Source: Ponticaulis sp. (GTDB taxonomy: Bacteria > Pseudomonadota > Alphaproteobacteria > Caulobacterales > Hyphomonadaceae). Taken from it: DNA of 17,248 nt. A program made the translations under genes and the position numbers. Below the pieces are notes generated by a model. That model did no database searches, had not been told where the DNA came from, and saw only the letters and a program-made list of their open reading frames with translations. Positions within the stretch are counted from its first letter, which is position 1, and every line of letters starts with the position of its first letter. The stretch is taken from contig PABS01000017.1 in NCBI GenBank assembly GCA_002699325.1, positions 1 through 17,248 on the forward strand. Reading direction: 5' to 3'. This document shows, piece after piece, positions 1 to 6,981 of the stretch.

Positions 1-1
1 G

Positions 2-151
2 GGCGACGTCCTGCCAGCCTCGCGCGGCTTTGCGATCAATGTCGGCGAAGCTGCCCAATCCAAGAACTATCGCCCGAACACGCCGAACCCAGGATCGACA
101 AGTAACGGCATTATCGAAATGGAATCCGAAGAAACCATTTCATCGGAATAG
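2..151 (+). CDS. 3' fragment of an unrecognised protein
   Basis: An open frame enters from the left edge of the window and ends at a TAG at 149-151, giving the last 49 residues of a protein. The fragment is polar, rich in Asn, Pro, Ser and Glu, and ends with an acidic Ser/Glu-rich tail (ESEETISSE). No membrane segment or catalytic motif is visible. A strong intrinsic terminator begins 5 bases after the stop, which supports this being a real gene end rather than a chance frame. I do not recognise the family, and 49 C-terminal residues are too few to assign a function. Confidence 0.6.
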   Translation, partial: GDVLPASRGFAINVGEAAQSKNYRPNTPNPGSTSNGIIEMESEETISSE

Positions 152-155
152 CATC

Positions 156-195
156 ATTAGCAGCAGCTGCAAACTGCTGCTAATATTCTGTTTTT
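156..195 (+). terminator. Rho-independent terminator of the left-edge gene
   Basis: A perfect 11-bp inverted repeat (ATTAGCAGCAG at 156-166 and CTGCTGCTAAT at 174-184) with a 7-base loop is followed by ATTCTGTTTTT, ending in five T at 191-195. It lies directly after the stop codon at 151, so it most likely ends the transcript of the left-edge gene before usg. Confidence 0.8.
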
Positions 196-261
196 AATGA
201 ATTATATATTCCCTATACGGATGAATTACAGCAGTCTTTCTTCATCGAAAGGAGAAATGAC
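196..261 (+). promoter_or_regulatory. AT-rich leader and ribosome binding site of usg
   Basis: The stretch between the terminator and usg is AT-rich with several TATA-like hexamers, so a promoter probably lies here, but I cannot fix a -35/-10 pair. An 8-base direct repeat ATGAATTA occurs at 197-204 and 221-228. A strong Shine-Dalgarno sequence AAAGGAG (248-254) sits 7 bases before the ATG at 262 and decides the usg start. Confidence 0.45.
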
Positions 262-537
262 ATGACTGGTTCACAATCCGAATTCGAAGCCCGGCTCAAG
301 GGTGCGGGCCTTCTGACAACCGACATTCTCTATCACATGCCAGACCATCCAAAACTCCTGCAGAGCTTTACCTGGCAGACCCTCGACAATGCACCGGAAT
401 TCTCACGCCTTTCGCGCTTCCTTGATTTCTGGCGACGCGAGATTGAGGCTGTCATCCATTCTATCCGCATTGCGCATGCCGACTATGCCGGGCCTTCTGG
501 CTGGCGGAACGTGGATGAGTTTATCCGGCATCATTAG
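262..537 (+). CDS. usg: Usg family protein
   Basis: This 91-residue protein matches the small alphaproteobacterial Usg family, first described beside tryptophan biosynthesis genes in Caulobacter; its biochemical role is unknown. The family pattern is clear: a conserved LTTxDILYHMPDHPxLLQxFxWQ block (about residues 18-39), then APEFxRLxRFLDFWRREIE (44-62), then an IHSIRIAH segment (65-72). The length is normal. There is no signal peptide or membrane segment, so it should be cytoplasmic. A terminator separates it from the upstream gene, and it converges on the SGNH hydrolase gene with stop codons overlapping by 4 bases. No trp gene is within the window, so the usual context is missing here. Confidence 0.93.
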   Translation: MTGSQSEFEARLKGAGLLTTDILYHMPDHPKLLQSFTWQTLDNAPEFSRLSRFLDFWRREIEAVIHSIRIAHADYAGPSGWRNVDEFIRHH

Positions 538-1457
538 TTCGCCGGCGTGTCGAAGGTTTCAAGCAGATAGTACAGTTTCTGCGCCAGAATTTCATGCACA
601 GCTGACGTCTTGTGCGCGGCGTCGTAATTGATCAGCCGCGTACAGTCTGGAGCATTGGTGCAGTACTGATCCGGTGATGGCGAATAGGCTTCGAAACCGT
701 TCTCACCGGAATTCTCGATCAGATCGCGGATATAGTAATAGGCGTCGAACAGGCGCACCTCGGCGTCCAGTTCTTCATTCAGCTCTTCCACCATCCAGTA
801 AATGTATGTGTTGAGCTGACGGCCTGCGGCATCATTCTTTGCCTCTTCATCAGGCTCATCGGAAGCGACATAGGCGTCAGAGAGAACCGGACGCGGCGTC
901 CGGTTTGCAATCACAATATAGTCCGCCCCGCGCTCATCGAGCGTGCGCGCCAGCTCTTTGAGATTCTCGACCGCCTGAAGGATTGCCGCATCAACCGCTG
1001 CCTGATCCGTCTTGTTGATCAGTGCAAGGTCATTTGACCCGGCATAGATGAGATAAAGCGCGTCCGGGTTAGCTGTGCCGCCTTCGCCAAGGCTTGAAAG
1101 GTATTCATCCATCTGCATCAGCGCGCCAGTGTTCTTCGCATCGGGCATGCCGCGCCGCGCGACAATATTTCCGACACCGCTCGTCGCCCCGCCCCATCCA
1201 AAATTCAGCTGTGGCACGCCAAGGCGCTCTGCCAGAAATTCGGGGAGGATCTCACCATCGGACGATCGACCGGCAATCGTGTTCGGAGGCGGAATGATCC
1301 CATCCTCAGGGGAAGAGGCTTCTGCGCTGAGGCGACCAATATCGACATTGCTATCGCCAATCACGACCATCTGATCGAATTCGACCGCAGCCGCTGGCAG
1401 AGCCAGCATCAGCCCGGCACAAATGCTACCCAGAATCTGTTTCATCGCCATTGGCAT
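534..1457 (-). CDS. Secreted SGNH/GDSL-family hydrolase
   Basis: The 307-residue product starts with a signal peptide (hydrophobic core about residues 7-22, probable cleavage after AAA at 22-24). It carries the four SGNH blocks: the nucleophile block GDSN with Ser36 (33-37), a glycine-rich FGWGGATS block (86-93), GSND with Asn142 (140-143), and the C-terminal YDAAH block giving Asp279 and His282. The first block reads GDSN rather than GDSL, which is common in the family. The expected activity is ester or thioester hydrolysis in the periplasm or outside the cell, like GDSL lipases; the substrate cannot be told. Two Cys (266, 272) could form a small disulfide loop near the active-site Asp/His. 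The start is set by AGGAGG at 1463-1468. Its TAA overlaps the usg TAG. Confidence 0.86.
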   Translation of the reverse strand: MPMAMKQILGSICAGLMLALPAAAVEFDQMVVIGDSNVDIGRLSAEASSPEDGIIPPPNTIAGRSSDGEILPEFLAERLGVPQLNFGWGGATSGVGNIVARRGMPDAKNTGALMQMDEYLSSLGEGGTANPDALYLIYAGSNDLALINKTDQAAVDAAILQAVENLKELARTLDERGADYIVIANRTPRPVLSDAYVASDEPDEEAKNDAAGRQLNTYIYWMVEELNEELDAEVRLFDAYYYIRDLIENSGENGFEAYSPSPDQYCTNAPDCTRLINYDAAHKTSAVHEILAQKLYYLLETFDTPAN

Positions 1458-1511
1458 GTGCTCCTCCTAATTCCGCAATTCTTCATGGCATGGCTGCGCA
1501 GGGATTGAAAA

Positions 1512-2369
1512 TCACGAACCGCGTTTCCGGTCGCGCGGGGCATGGACAAACGCCACCAGAACAAAGCTGATAATCATCAGCAGATACCAGGCGCCAAGCT
1601 TGTGTATGGACACCATTCGCCAGCCTGCCTCCTGCCCCGGATAGGTCCAGGCTCGCGCAAACGTTCCGGCATTTTCAGCAAACCAGATGAACAGCGCCAC
1701 CAATAAAAGCCCAATCACAAGAGGCATGGGGCGGTGCTCAAGGTCCGGACGAAACCAGATCACGCAGGGTCCATAAATCACCACCGTCGCCACAAACAGA
1801 GCGAGGCGAATATCCGCGATGAAATGGTGCGTGAAGAAATTCACATAGACGGCGAGTGCGAGAAGCCCCTGTATCCAGAGGGGCGGGAAACGATCAAACC
1901 GGAATTCAAATATCCGCCAGACGCGCGCCAGATAGCTCCCCACGCAGGCATACATAAAGCCGGAGAACAGCGGCACATCACCGATCCGAAAGAAGCTCGG
2001 CTCTAGATAAATCCAGCTCCCCTGCCAGGTCTTGAAGACCTCCATGATCGTGCCGACCACATGAAAGACGAGTATGACCCTCGCCTCCTCAAAGGTCTCG
2101 AGACCGCTGAGAAGCAGCACGATCTGAATGCCAAGCGCGCAGAGAAAGATAAAGTCATATCGCGCCAGCACGCTATCTGCAGGGTAAAAGAGAAACGTGC
2201 CGACCAGCAGAACGATCATCGCCCCGCCGAACAGACAGGCCCAGGCCTGCTTGATCCCGAAGGACAGAAATTCATAGGCGCCAAGGCTCCACGGGCCCTT
2301 CACCCAGCGCGTGCGCAACGCAGTGTGCCTGGCATGAAGCCAGTCTCTGATCTGTCCGGATTTTCTCAC
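1512..2369 (-). CDS. DUF817 family integral membrane protein
   Basis: This polytopic membrane protein matches the DUF817 family (relatives include Bacillus YoaT), whose function is unknown. I place the start at a GTG (2369), giving 285 residues, because GGGAGGA lies 6 bases upstream and because the frame above it (open up to an ATG at 2504) encodes a poorly hydrophobic, Cys-rich stretch unlike the family. About seven or eight hydrophobic segments follow, with conserved-looking pieces SLGAYEFLSFGIKQAW, TWQGSWxYLEP, FSGFMYACVGSYLARxWR and a late IHKLGAWYLLMIISF. The protein ends in a short basic tail (RDRKRGS). It is transcribed alone, away from the small membrane protein gene at 2596. Three TGTCCGGA copies surround its start and could control it. 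Confidence 0.85.
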   Translation of the reverse strand: MRKSGQIRDWLHARHTALRTRWVKGPWSLGAYEFLSFGIKQAWACLFGGAMIVLLVGTFLFYPADSVLARYDFIFLCALGIQIVLLLSGLETFEEARVILVFHVVGTIMEVFKTWQGSWIYLEPSFFRIGDVPLFSGFMYACVGSYLARVWRIFEFRFDRFPPLWIQGLLALAVYVNFFTHHFIADIRLALFVATVVIYGPCVIWFRPDLEHRPMPLVIGLLLVALFIWFAENAGTFARAWTYPGQEAGWRMVSIHKLGAWYLLMIISFVLVAFVHAPRDRKRGS

Positions 2370-2414
2370 GCTTATCCTCCCGCCCTCCGGACACTGTTCT
2401 GAAATCCGGACAGA
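2351..2414. repeat. 13-bp inverted repeat spanning the DUF817 start, with an extra copy of its core
   Basis: TCTGTCCGGATTT (2351-2363) and AAATCCGGACAGA (2402-2414) are perfect reverse complements separated by 38 bases. The intervening DNA contains the Shine-Dalgarno sequence and GTG start of the DUF817 gene, and a third core copy (TCCGGACA at 2386-2393). One arm lies within codons 3-7 of the gene. It could be an operator with three half-sites, or an RNA stem that holds the start region in a loop. Confidence 0.7.
2375..2381 (-). promoter_or_regulatory. Ribosome binding site deciding the DUF817 GTG start
   Basis: On the minus strand GGGAGGA lies 6 bases before a GTG at 2369-2367. No comparable site precedes the in-frame ATG at 2504, so the shorter protein is preferred. 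Confidence 0.7.
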
Positions 2415-2595
2415 AAAAGGGCAGGATTTCGCAGGCTCAGCGGCTTTCAGGTACACAATACAGGCGAGATCGGAAATTCTGGCTACATTACAGAGACAAT
2501 CCACCCCCGAGCTGGATCAGATCTGGAAATTCGGGCAGGCTGCAATTGCGACTGACCAAAGCCAGTCCTGGAGTGGAGAGGGAGAAGGATAAGAC

Positions 2596-2754
2596 ATGCT
2601 GGATGATGATCATGACGATGCGCGATCCATTCACTCAAAGCTGAGTTCCATTGATAGCATGCTGAAGATCCTGATTGTTATTGGCGTGCTTGCCCTGCTC
2701 CAGCTGTACGGGTTTGGAGATGTGGTCCTGTCATTCTTCAAGAATGTCTTCTAG
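2596..2754 (+). CDS. Small single-span membrane protein, 52 aa, unrecognised
   Basis: An ATG at 2596 opens 52 codons ending in TAG (2752-2754). A good Shine-Dalgarno sequence (AGAAGGA, 2583-2589) sits 6 bases upstream. The N-terminus is acidic and His/Asp-rich (MLDDDHDDAR), followed by a short amphipathic stretch (SIHSKLSSIDSMLK, residues 11-24). One hydrophobic span follows (about 25-37, ILIVIGVLALLQL), then a hydrophobic tail GFGDVVLSFFKNVF with one Lys. The composition, the ribosome site and the AT-neutral codon use make it look like a genuine small inner-membrane protein. I do not recognise a family. It is divergent from the DUF817 gene, sharing a 226-base upstream region. Confidence 0.6.
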   Translation: MLDDDHDDARSIHSKLSSIDSMLKILIVIGVLALLQLYGFGDVVLSFFKNVF

Positions 2755-2862
2755 CGCCCACTCAGATCTCTAACGCCAGACTCCCGAGCATTCGCTTTGC
2801 CGGCTCATCGGCCGCCCAGCCTGCCCGCGCGGCTCGGTTCGATGAGGACGTTCGAGATTTTA

Positions 2863-2890
2863 CTTGCGACTAATTCGCATTTGCATATAT
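2863..2890 (+). promoter_or_regulatory. Candidate promoter overlapped by a Fur-type box
   Basis: TTGCGA (2863-2868) and TATATT (2885-2890) are separated by 16 bases and resemble -35 and -10 elements. Overlapping them is a dyad TGCGA-N5-TCGCA (2864-2878) followed by TTTGCAT, very like the TGCGAATNATTCGCA-type boxes bound by Fur in proteobacteria. Placement inside the promoter is what a repressor site should show. The downstream gene starts at 3002, giving an untranslated leader of about 105 bases. Confidence 0.5.
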
Positions 2891-3001
2891 TGAGCAAGAA
2901 GTACCCATATTCAAATCTGATCGCGGCGGGCGGCGTGGCCCCAGCCACAGCGTTTCCTCCCGCTCGTCCACCGTCCGTCGCGGTCAGTAAAGCGAGACCT
3001 C

Positions 3002-3496
3002 ATGACCCATCCTTCCCTCATGCCGGACACTTATCTGCCAGAGCTTGGAAAAGGGTCAGGCTATTTCCTGCTGGCGTTTCGAGGCATTGCCTTTGGCGGC
3101 GCGCGCTGCAATTGCCTCAATCGATTTTATGAGAATGTGTTCGGCCCGGCCGGTGAAACAGTGCTCACTGAAATCAGAATACTCGCACGCTATCTCGGCA
3201 ATGTCGGCCATCGGCGAATCAAACTCGCTCAGCCCGGCTGCGCGCGTCTGACGCATGATGAAGCGAGCCTCCTGTCAGCCCTGTCTGCCGCTCAGAACGG
3301 TGACAAGGCATTGATGGAAGCGCATCTGAGCTGGCTTATGGCTGGTTCCGTCTGCTTTGAGATCAGCCAGTGCCTGACGGCCATTTCTGAGACATTTCAA
3401 CAGGCGAGACTTCACGTCACTGCGCCAGAGGCCGCGCCGGCAACGCCCCACACCCTGCCGGACAAAGCCCGGCTCGGCGTGGTGGGCATCGCTTAG
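3002..3496 (+). CDS. Hypothetical protein, possibly DUF6628-like, behind a Fur-type promoter
   Basis: The 164-residue product has no signal peptide and looks cytoplasmic. It has a CNC motif (Cys36, Cys38), a conserved-looking segment HRRIKLAQPGCARLTHDEASLL (70-91, written here only as key residues Arg71, Arg72, Pro78, Gly79, Cys80, Thr84, Asp86, Glu87), and two further Cys (118, 124) in a hydrophobic helix-rich part. The arrangement 'RRI...PxC...MT/LTxDE' reminds me of the alphaproteobacterial DUF6628 family, but this is memory, not a search result. Five Cys plus an upstream Fur-like box suggest a link to iron or metal. The start has a poor ribosome site; Met7 is an alternative. It ends 10 bases from the convergent leuB stop. 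Confidence 0.62.
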   Translation: MTHPSLMPDTYLPELGKGSGYFLLAFRGIAFGGARCNCLNRFYENVFGPAGETVLTEIRILARYLGNVGHRRIKLAQPGCARLTHDEASLLSALSAAQNGDKALMEAHLSWLMAGSVCFEISQCLTAISETFQQARLHVTAPEAAPATPHTLPDKARLGVVGIA

Positions 3497-3506
3497 TCGG
3501 CCACTC

Positions 3507-4586
3507 TTATAGCTCAGCCAGAATGGCGTCGCCCATTTCGGATGTGCTCATTTCGCCACCCAGGTCACGCGTGCGTGCGCCTTTTTCGAGCGCGGTCGAC
3601 ACGGCCTTCGAGATGGCATCAGCCGTTTCGATCCGGTCGAGGTTCCAGCGCATGGCCATCTCCAGAGACAGGATCGCCGCGCAGGGGTTTGCCTTGCCCT
3701 GACCGGCAATATCCGGCGCAGAGCCATGCACAGGCTCATACAGGCCGGGCTTACCGGCATCTGACAGCGACGCGGATGGCAGCATGCCAATCGAGCCCGT
3801 CAGCATGCTCGCCTCATCCGACAGTATGTCTCCGAACAGGTTATCCGCAAGGATCACATCAAAGCCTTTCGGCTCACGGACCAGCTGCATGGCGCAGGCA
3901 TCCGCCAGCATATGATGCAGCGGCACGCCGGTGTCTTTGAGTTCGGCATCGTAAAGCGCCTGGACTTCCTCTTTCCAGAGCTGGCCGGAATCCATGACAT
4001 TCGATTTCTCAACCGAGCAGACCCCGCCCCAGGTGCGATCATAATTGCCGCGACCCTTGGCGATATCGAAGGCGACGCGCGTGATGCGGTGAATCTCAGG
4101 AGTGGTGTATTCGGCATTATCAAATCCGCGACGCGTGCCGTCCGGCAGGGTTTCAATGCCTTTCGGCTCTCCGAAATACACCCCACCAACCAGCTCGCGG
4201 ACGATCAGAATATCGAGGCCTTCAACCAGATGCCGCTTCAGCGCAGAAGCGTCTGCCAGCGCAGGAAAGCAAAGCGCAGGACGCAGATTCGCATAAACAT
4301 CCAACCCTTTACGAAGGCCCAGAAGACCCATTTCCGGACGCTTGTCGCGCGGCACACCGGCCCATTTCGGCCCGCCGACTGCCCCAAGCAGAACAGCGCT
4401 CGCGCCCTTGGCACGTGTCAGCGTCTCTTCTGTTAGCGGTGTGCCATGCTCTTCATAGCTCGCGCCACCAACAAGTCCGTATTCCAGGGCCAGGTCGGGG
4501 GCGACCTTTTCGGCCACGCGAACCGTTTGCTCAATAACTTCAGGGCCAATCCCGTCACCGGGAAGGAGGAGGAGTGTCTGTGCCAT
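3507..4586 (-). CDS. leuB: 3-isopropylmalate dehydrogenase
   Basis: LeuB oxidatively decarboxylates 3-isopropylmalate to 2-oxoisocaproate with NAD+, the third step specific to leucine synthesis, in the cytoplasm. The 359-residue length is typical. Family features are all present: the PGDGIGPEV start (9-17), the substrate-binding stretch LRKGLDVYANLRP (91-103) with its arginines, Arg130, the catalytic Tyr137 in GGVYFGEP, Lys194 in VEKSNV, and the metal-binding aspartates Asp229, Asp253 and Asp257 (DNLFGDILSDE). The NAD-specificity loop HGSAPDIAGQGKANP spans 288-302. The gene begins 5 bases after the stop of the I42 inhibitor gene, with no strong ribosome site of its own, so translational coupling is likely. 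It is the last gene of the minus-strand run that includes leuD. Confidence 0.98.
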   Translation of the reverse strand: MAQTLLLLPGDGIGPEVIEQTVRVAEKVAPDLALEYGLVGGASYEEHGTPLTEETLTRAKGASAVLLGAVGGPKWAGVPRDKRPEMGLLGLRKGLDVYANLRPALCFPALADASALKRHLVEGLDILIVRELVGGVYFGEPKGIETLPDGTRRGFDNAEYTTPEIHRITRVAFDIAKGRGNYDRTWGGVCSVEKSNVMDSGQLWKEEVQALYDAELKDTGVPLHHMLADACAMQLVREPKGFDVILADNLFGDILSDEASMLTGSIGMLPSASLSDAGKPGLYEPVHGSAPDIAGQGKANPCAAILSLEMAMRWNLDRIETADAISKAVSTALEKGARTRDLGGEMSTSEMGDAILAEL

Positions 4587-4591
4587 GGTAT

Positions 4592-5026
4592 TTACTCTGT
4601 CACTGTAACGGGAAATGTCCGGACGTCGGCAGGCTCCGCCTCTGGACCCGGACGCTTATAGCGGAATGTCAGATTGGTTTTGCCTGCGGTCGCGCCGGAG
4701 AATACAAAACGGCGTGTGCCGCCTGAACCAACAAGGCCGTCCGGTGCAGGATCTGCAACATAGGTGCTCTCATCATAATTCAGCGTGCCCGACCAGCCTG
4801 GCTTCAATTCCCAACGATAACCCGTCGAAGGGTTCTCAGGCAGGAATAGCTCAAACTGTCGATACTGCTTTACCGACAGCGCGGTCCCGCTCACGGGATC
4901 GGCGTAGCTCTTCAGTTTACTCGCTACGCGAAGACCCTTCACTTCGGGATCAGTGTTGAGCGGATCAACCGCGCAGGACGAAACCAGTAGCGCGCAAGCA
5001 CCCAAACACGCCAAAAGGATCTTCAT
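4592..5026 (-). CDS. Chagasin-like protease inhibitor (I42 family) lipoprotein
   Basis: The 144-residue product has a lipoprotein signal peptide with lipobox LVSSC (14-18); Cys18 would be lipidated, and the following Ala-Val favours the outer membrane over retention. The mature part matches chagasin/I42 cysteine-protease inhibitors: NPSTGYRW (65-72, loop motif NPxTGY/F), GSGG (100-103, loop GxGG), and RPG in YKRPGPE (123-129, loop RPW/F, here with Gly in place of the aromatic). These three loops are what bind papain-like proteases in the family. The gene overlaps the leuD stop by 4 bases (ATGA) and ends 5 bases before leuB, so it is made with the leucine enzymes although it acts in the envelope. 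The missing aromatic in the third loop may weaken or shift its specificity. Confidence 0.88.
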   Translation of the reverse strand: MKILLACLGACALLVSSCAVDPLNTDPEVKGLRVASKLKSYADPVSGTALSVKQYRQFELFLPENPSTGYRWELKPGWSGTLNYDESTYVADPAPDGLVGSGGTRRFVFSGATAGKTNLTFRYKRPGPEAEPADVRTFPVTVTE

Positions 5027-5637
5027 CCCGTTTTCTCCAGCCAGGGCGTCGTCAGTTTCCGGCGCGCTTCAAACTCAGCAATCTTGTCATCTGATTTGAG
5101 AGTCAGGCCGATATCGTCCAGGCCTTCGATCAGATTGTGGCGACGCGTATTGTCGAGGTCGAAGCTGACCTTCTCGCCATCCGGCAGCGTCACTTCCATG
5201 TTCTCCAGATCAACCGTGAAGATGTGATTGCCGCCGCGCGCGTCATCCATCATCCGATTGACGACAGCCTGCGGCAAAGCGATCGGCAGAATGCCGTTCT
5301 TGAAACAGTTATTATAGAAAATATCCGCGAAACTTGGCGCAATAACACAGCGAATGCCCTGATCGAGCAGCGCCCATGGCGCATGCTCACGCGACGATCC
5401 GCAGCCGAAATTCGCGCCCGCAATCAGAATGCTGGCGTTTTTGTACTCATCCCGGTTCAGCACAAAATCCGGATCGGGAGAACCATCCGCCTTGGTCTTC
5501 AGTTCGTAGAACAAACCCTTAGCCAGTCCAGAGCGCTCTGTGGTCTTCAGAAACTGCTTTGGAATGATCATGTCGGTATCGACATTGGACATGCGCAGAG
5601 GCGCGGCGGGGCCGGTGAGTGTCTTGAAAGCTTCCAT
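5023..5637 (-). CDS. leuD: 3-isopropylmalate dehydratase small subunit
   Basis: LeuD is the small subunit of isopropylmalate isomerase and works with the iron-sulfur large subunit LeuC to convert 2-isopropylmalate to 3-isopropylmalate. The 204-residue length is standard. The key blocks are [14 protein letters not shown] (18-31), the [17 protein letters not shown] loop (74-90) that closes the active site, and [18 protein letters not shown] around 102-119. leuC is not in the window; in many alphaproteobacteria it is separated from leuD and leuB, so this is not alarming. leuD lies 58 bases downstream of the VOC gene and overlaps the inhibitor lipoprotein gene at its 3' end. Its ribosome site (AGGG) is modest. 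Confidence 0.97.
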   Translation of the reverse strand: MEAFKTLTGPAAPLRMSNVDTDMIIPKQFLKTTERSGLAKGLFYELKTKADGSPDPDFVLNRDEYKNASILIAGANFGCGSSREHAPWALLDQGIRCVIAPSFADIFYNNCFKNGILPIALPQAVVNRMMDDARGGNHIFTVDLENMEVTLPDGEKVSFDLDNTRRHNLIEGLDDIGLTLKSDDKIAEFEARRKLTTPWLEKTG

Positions 5638-5695
5638 GCGCCCTATCTGCCCAGAAAGCCCGGCGGAATCAATTCAGAAATCGAGGAGCTTTCCG

Positions 5696-6541
5696 CTAAC
5701 CCTTTGTGTCCAGAAGCAGTGTCGGCACACCAAGGTCGTGAGATTTCACGCTCATCACGCGTGTGCCGGGCTTCCTGCCCTTGCGCACCTCAGAGACCTT
5801 TACCCCCCGATCAGACAGCCGCTCATGTGCTGCATCCAGATCTTCGATCTCATAAGTCATGCCCCACAGCGCGTCAGGGTCATCCTGCGTCATGCTGTTA
5901 TCGAGGCGGTTGATCACTTCAAGCGTTGTGTCGCCGGTTCTGAAGAACAGGAAGCGCGCACCCCAGTCTTCATTGGTGCGGTCCAGCGCCAGGCGCAGAT
6001 CGAGCCGCGCGCCATAGCTAGCCATCGCCCGGTCCGGGTTGCCGGTATTGATTACCACATGGTCGAGCCGCGTCACCGCATCATTCGAAGCGCGCAAATA
6101 AGGAAGTTCGTTTTCTTCCTGCTGGAGGATGAACACTTTCACCTCACCAAACACCTCGGCCTCACAGCGAAAGCGCGCCCAACGCCGACTAAGCCCAGAG
6201 TAATTCGCAGCCTGGTGCGAAATGCTTCCCGGCTTTAATCCGCGACGATGACAGAGATAATGCGCATCTCCGATATCTGAGGTGCGAAACACAAGGCTGG
6301 TGAGCAGCCCTTCGCGATCACCCAGCAATTCGCGTATGCGGTCACCCACAGGCCCGGAGCCATGGGGGGCCAGTAATTCAATTGTGGTATTGGACAGCGC
6401 GAATTGGGTCGTCACCGTGCCGTCTTCAGCGGACATATGCTGCCAGTCGCGGCGCCGTCCAAGCAGGGTTTCATACGTCGCGACCGCCTTGGCATGATCG
6501 GCGACCAGTATGACCAGATGGTCGAGGCTTTCAGCAATCAT
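5696..6541 (-). CDS. VOC superfamily protein with two glyoxalase-like domains
   Basis: The 281-residue protein shows two repeats of the vicinal-oxygen-chelate fold. The first begins LDHLVILV (His8) and has IELLAP (Glu55) at the next metal position; the second begins LDHVVINT (His161) and has TLEVINRL (Glu208). The His/Glu pairing fits metal binding as in glyoxalases, dioxygenases and related isomerases. The N-terminal part resembles glyoxalase-like (Glyoxalase_3 type) proteins, but the substrate cannot be inferred. It has no signal peptide. A good ribosome site (AGGGAG) lies 7 bases before the ATG. It lies upstream of leuD on the same strand with a 58-base gap and may be co-transcribed, which does not by itself imply a role in leucine synthesis. 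Confidence 0.85.
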   Translation of the reverse strand: MIAESLDHLVILVADHAKAVATYETLLGRRRDWQHMSAEDGTVTTQFALSNTTIELLAPHGSGPVGDRIRELLGDREGLLTSLVFRTSDIGDAHYLCHRRGLKPGSISHQAANYSGLSRRWARFRCEAEVFGEVKVFILQQEENELPYLRASNDAVTRLDHVVINTGNPDRAMASYGARLDLRLALDRTNEDWGARFLFFRTGDTTLEVINRLDNSMTQDDPDALWGMTYEIEDLDAAHERLSDRGVKVSEVRKGRKPGTRVMSVKSHDLGVPTLLLDTKG

Positions 6542-6609
6542 GTCACAACTCCCTGTCTCCGGGGAGGCTTACAGCCTGTCGGCAGGAACTTCCAGAGTGT
6601 GCGGAAAAG

Positions 6610-6981
6610 CTAGTCGGCGCGCCCAACCAGAGCGCTTTTGAATCGCCGACGAAGGTCCCAGCCGGCGTCATCGTTCGGAAAGACCTTGTCCAGAAACGAA
6701 TCCGGCAAGTCTTCCGTCTCAATGAGCTGCGGCTCGTCGCTTGCCAGGGATTGTCTTTCTCGAATGTCGATCAGAACATATTCAAGAACATTTTCCAGCA
6801 CACGATAAGCAACCTCACGGCGCTGCCTCAGTGCAGCGAGCTTGCCATGATCGCAAACCTGTCTTGCTGCAACGGCAGCAGCAAGTTTGTTCTCTTTCTC
6901 AAAACTCCGATCAATAGTTTCAGTCAGAAAGCCAATAAGCGGTTTGTAATGCCGCGCTTTCAAAGTTGTGATGCCTGTCAT
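6610..6981 (-). CDS. Hypothetical protein, 123 aa, helical, charged
   Basis: I do not recognise this family. The product has no signal peptide or membrane segment and is rich in charged helix-forming residues, with a basic middle (KLAALRQRREVAYRVLENVLEYV, key residues around 47-70) and an acidic region LIETEDLPDSF near 86-96, ending in RRRFKSALVGRAD. The ribosome site is weak, so the start is less certain than for its neighbours. The coding frame has the same codon character as adjacent genes and it lies 68 bases upstream of the VOC gene on the same strand. A predicted all-alpha soluble protein, perhaps protein-binding, is all that can be said. Confidence 0.6.
   Translation of the reverse strand: MTGITTLKARHYKPLIGFLTETIDRSFEKENKLAAAVAARQVCDHGKLAALRQRREVAYRVLENVLEYVLIDIRERQSLASDEPQLIETEDLPDSFLDKVFPNDDAGWDLRRRFKSALVGRAD

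Noticed and set aside
2370..2504. N-terminal extension of the DUF817 protein from an ATG at 2504
   Set aside because: No ribosome site at the ATG, and the added residues are unlike the family; the extension only translates the repeat-containing leader. A GTG with strong ribosome site lies at 2369.
3912..4436. 174-codon plus-strand frame opposite leuB
   Set aside because: Fully inside leuB, which is intact and conserved along its whole length.
5137..6238. Long plus-strand open frames of 258 and 232 codons opposite leuD and the VOC gene
   Set aside because: They lie antisense to strongly supported genes, have low-complexity Arg/His/Pro-rich translations and no recognisable motif or ribosome site. 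They are a by-product of GC-rich codon use.
6768..6790. Possible alphaproteobacterial LexA box (GAAC-N-GAAC)
   Set aside because: The spacer is 8 bases instead of 7 and it lies inside a coding region.
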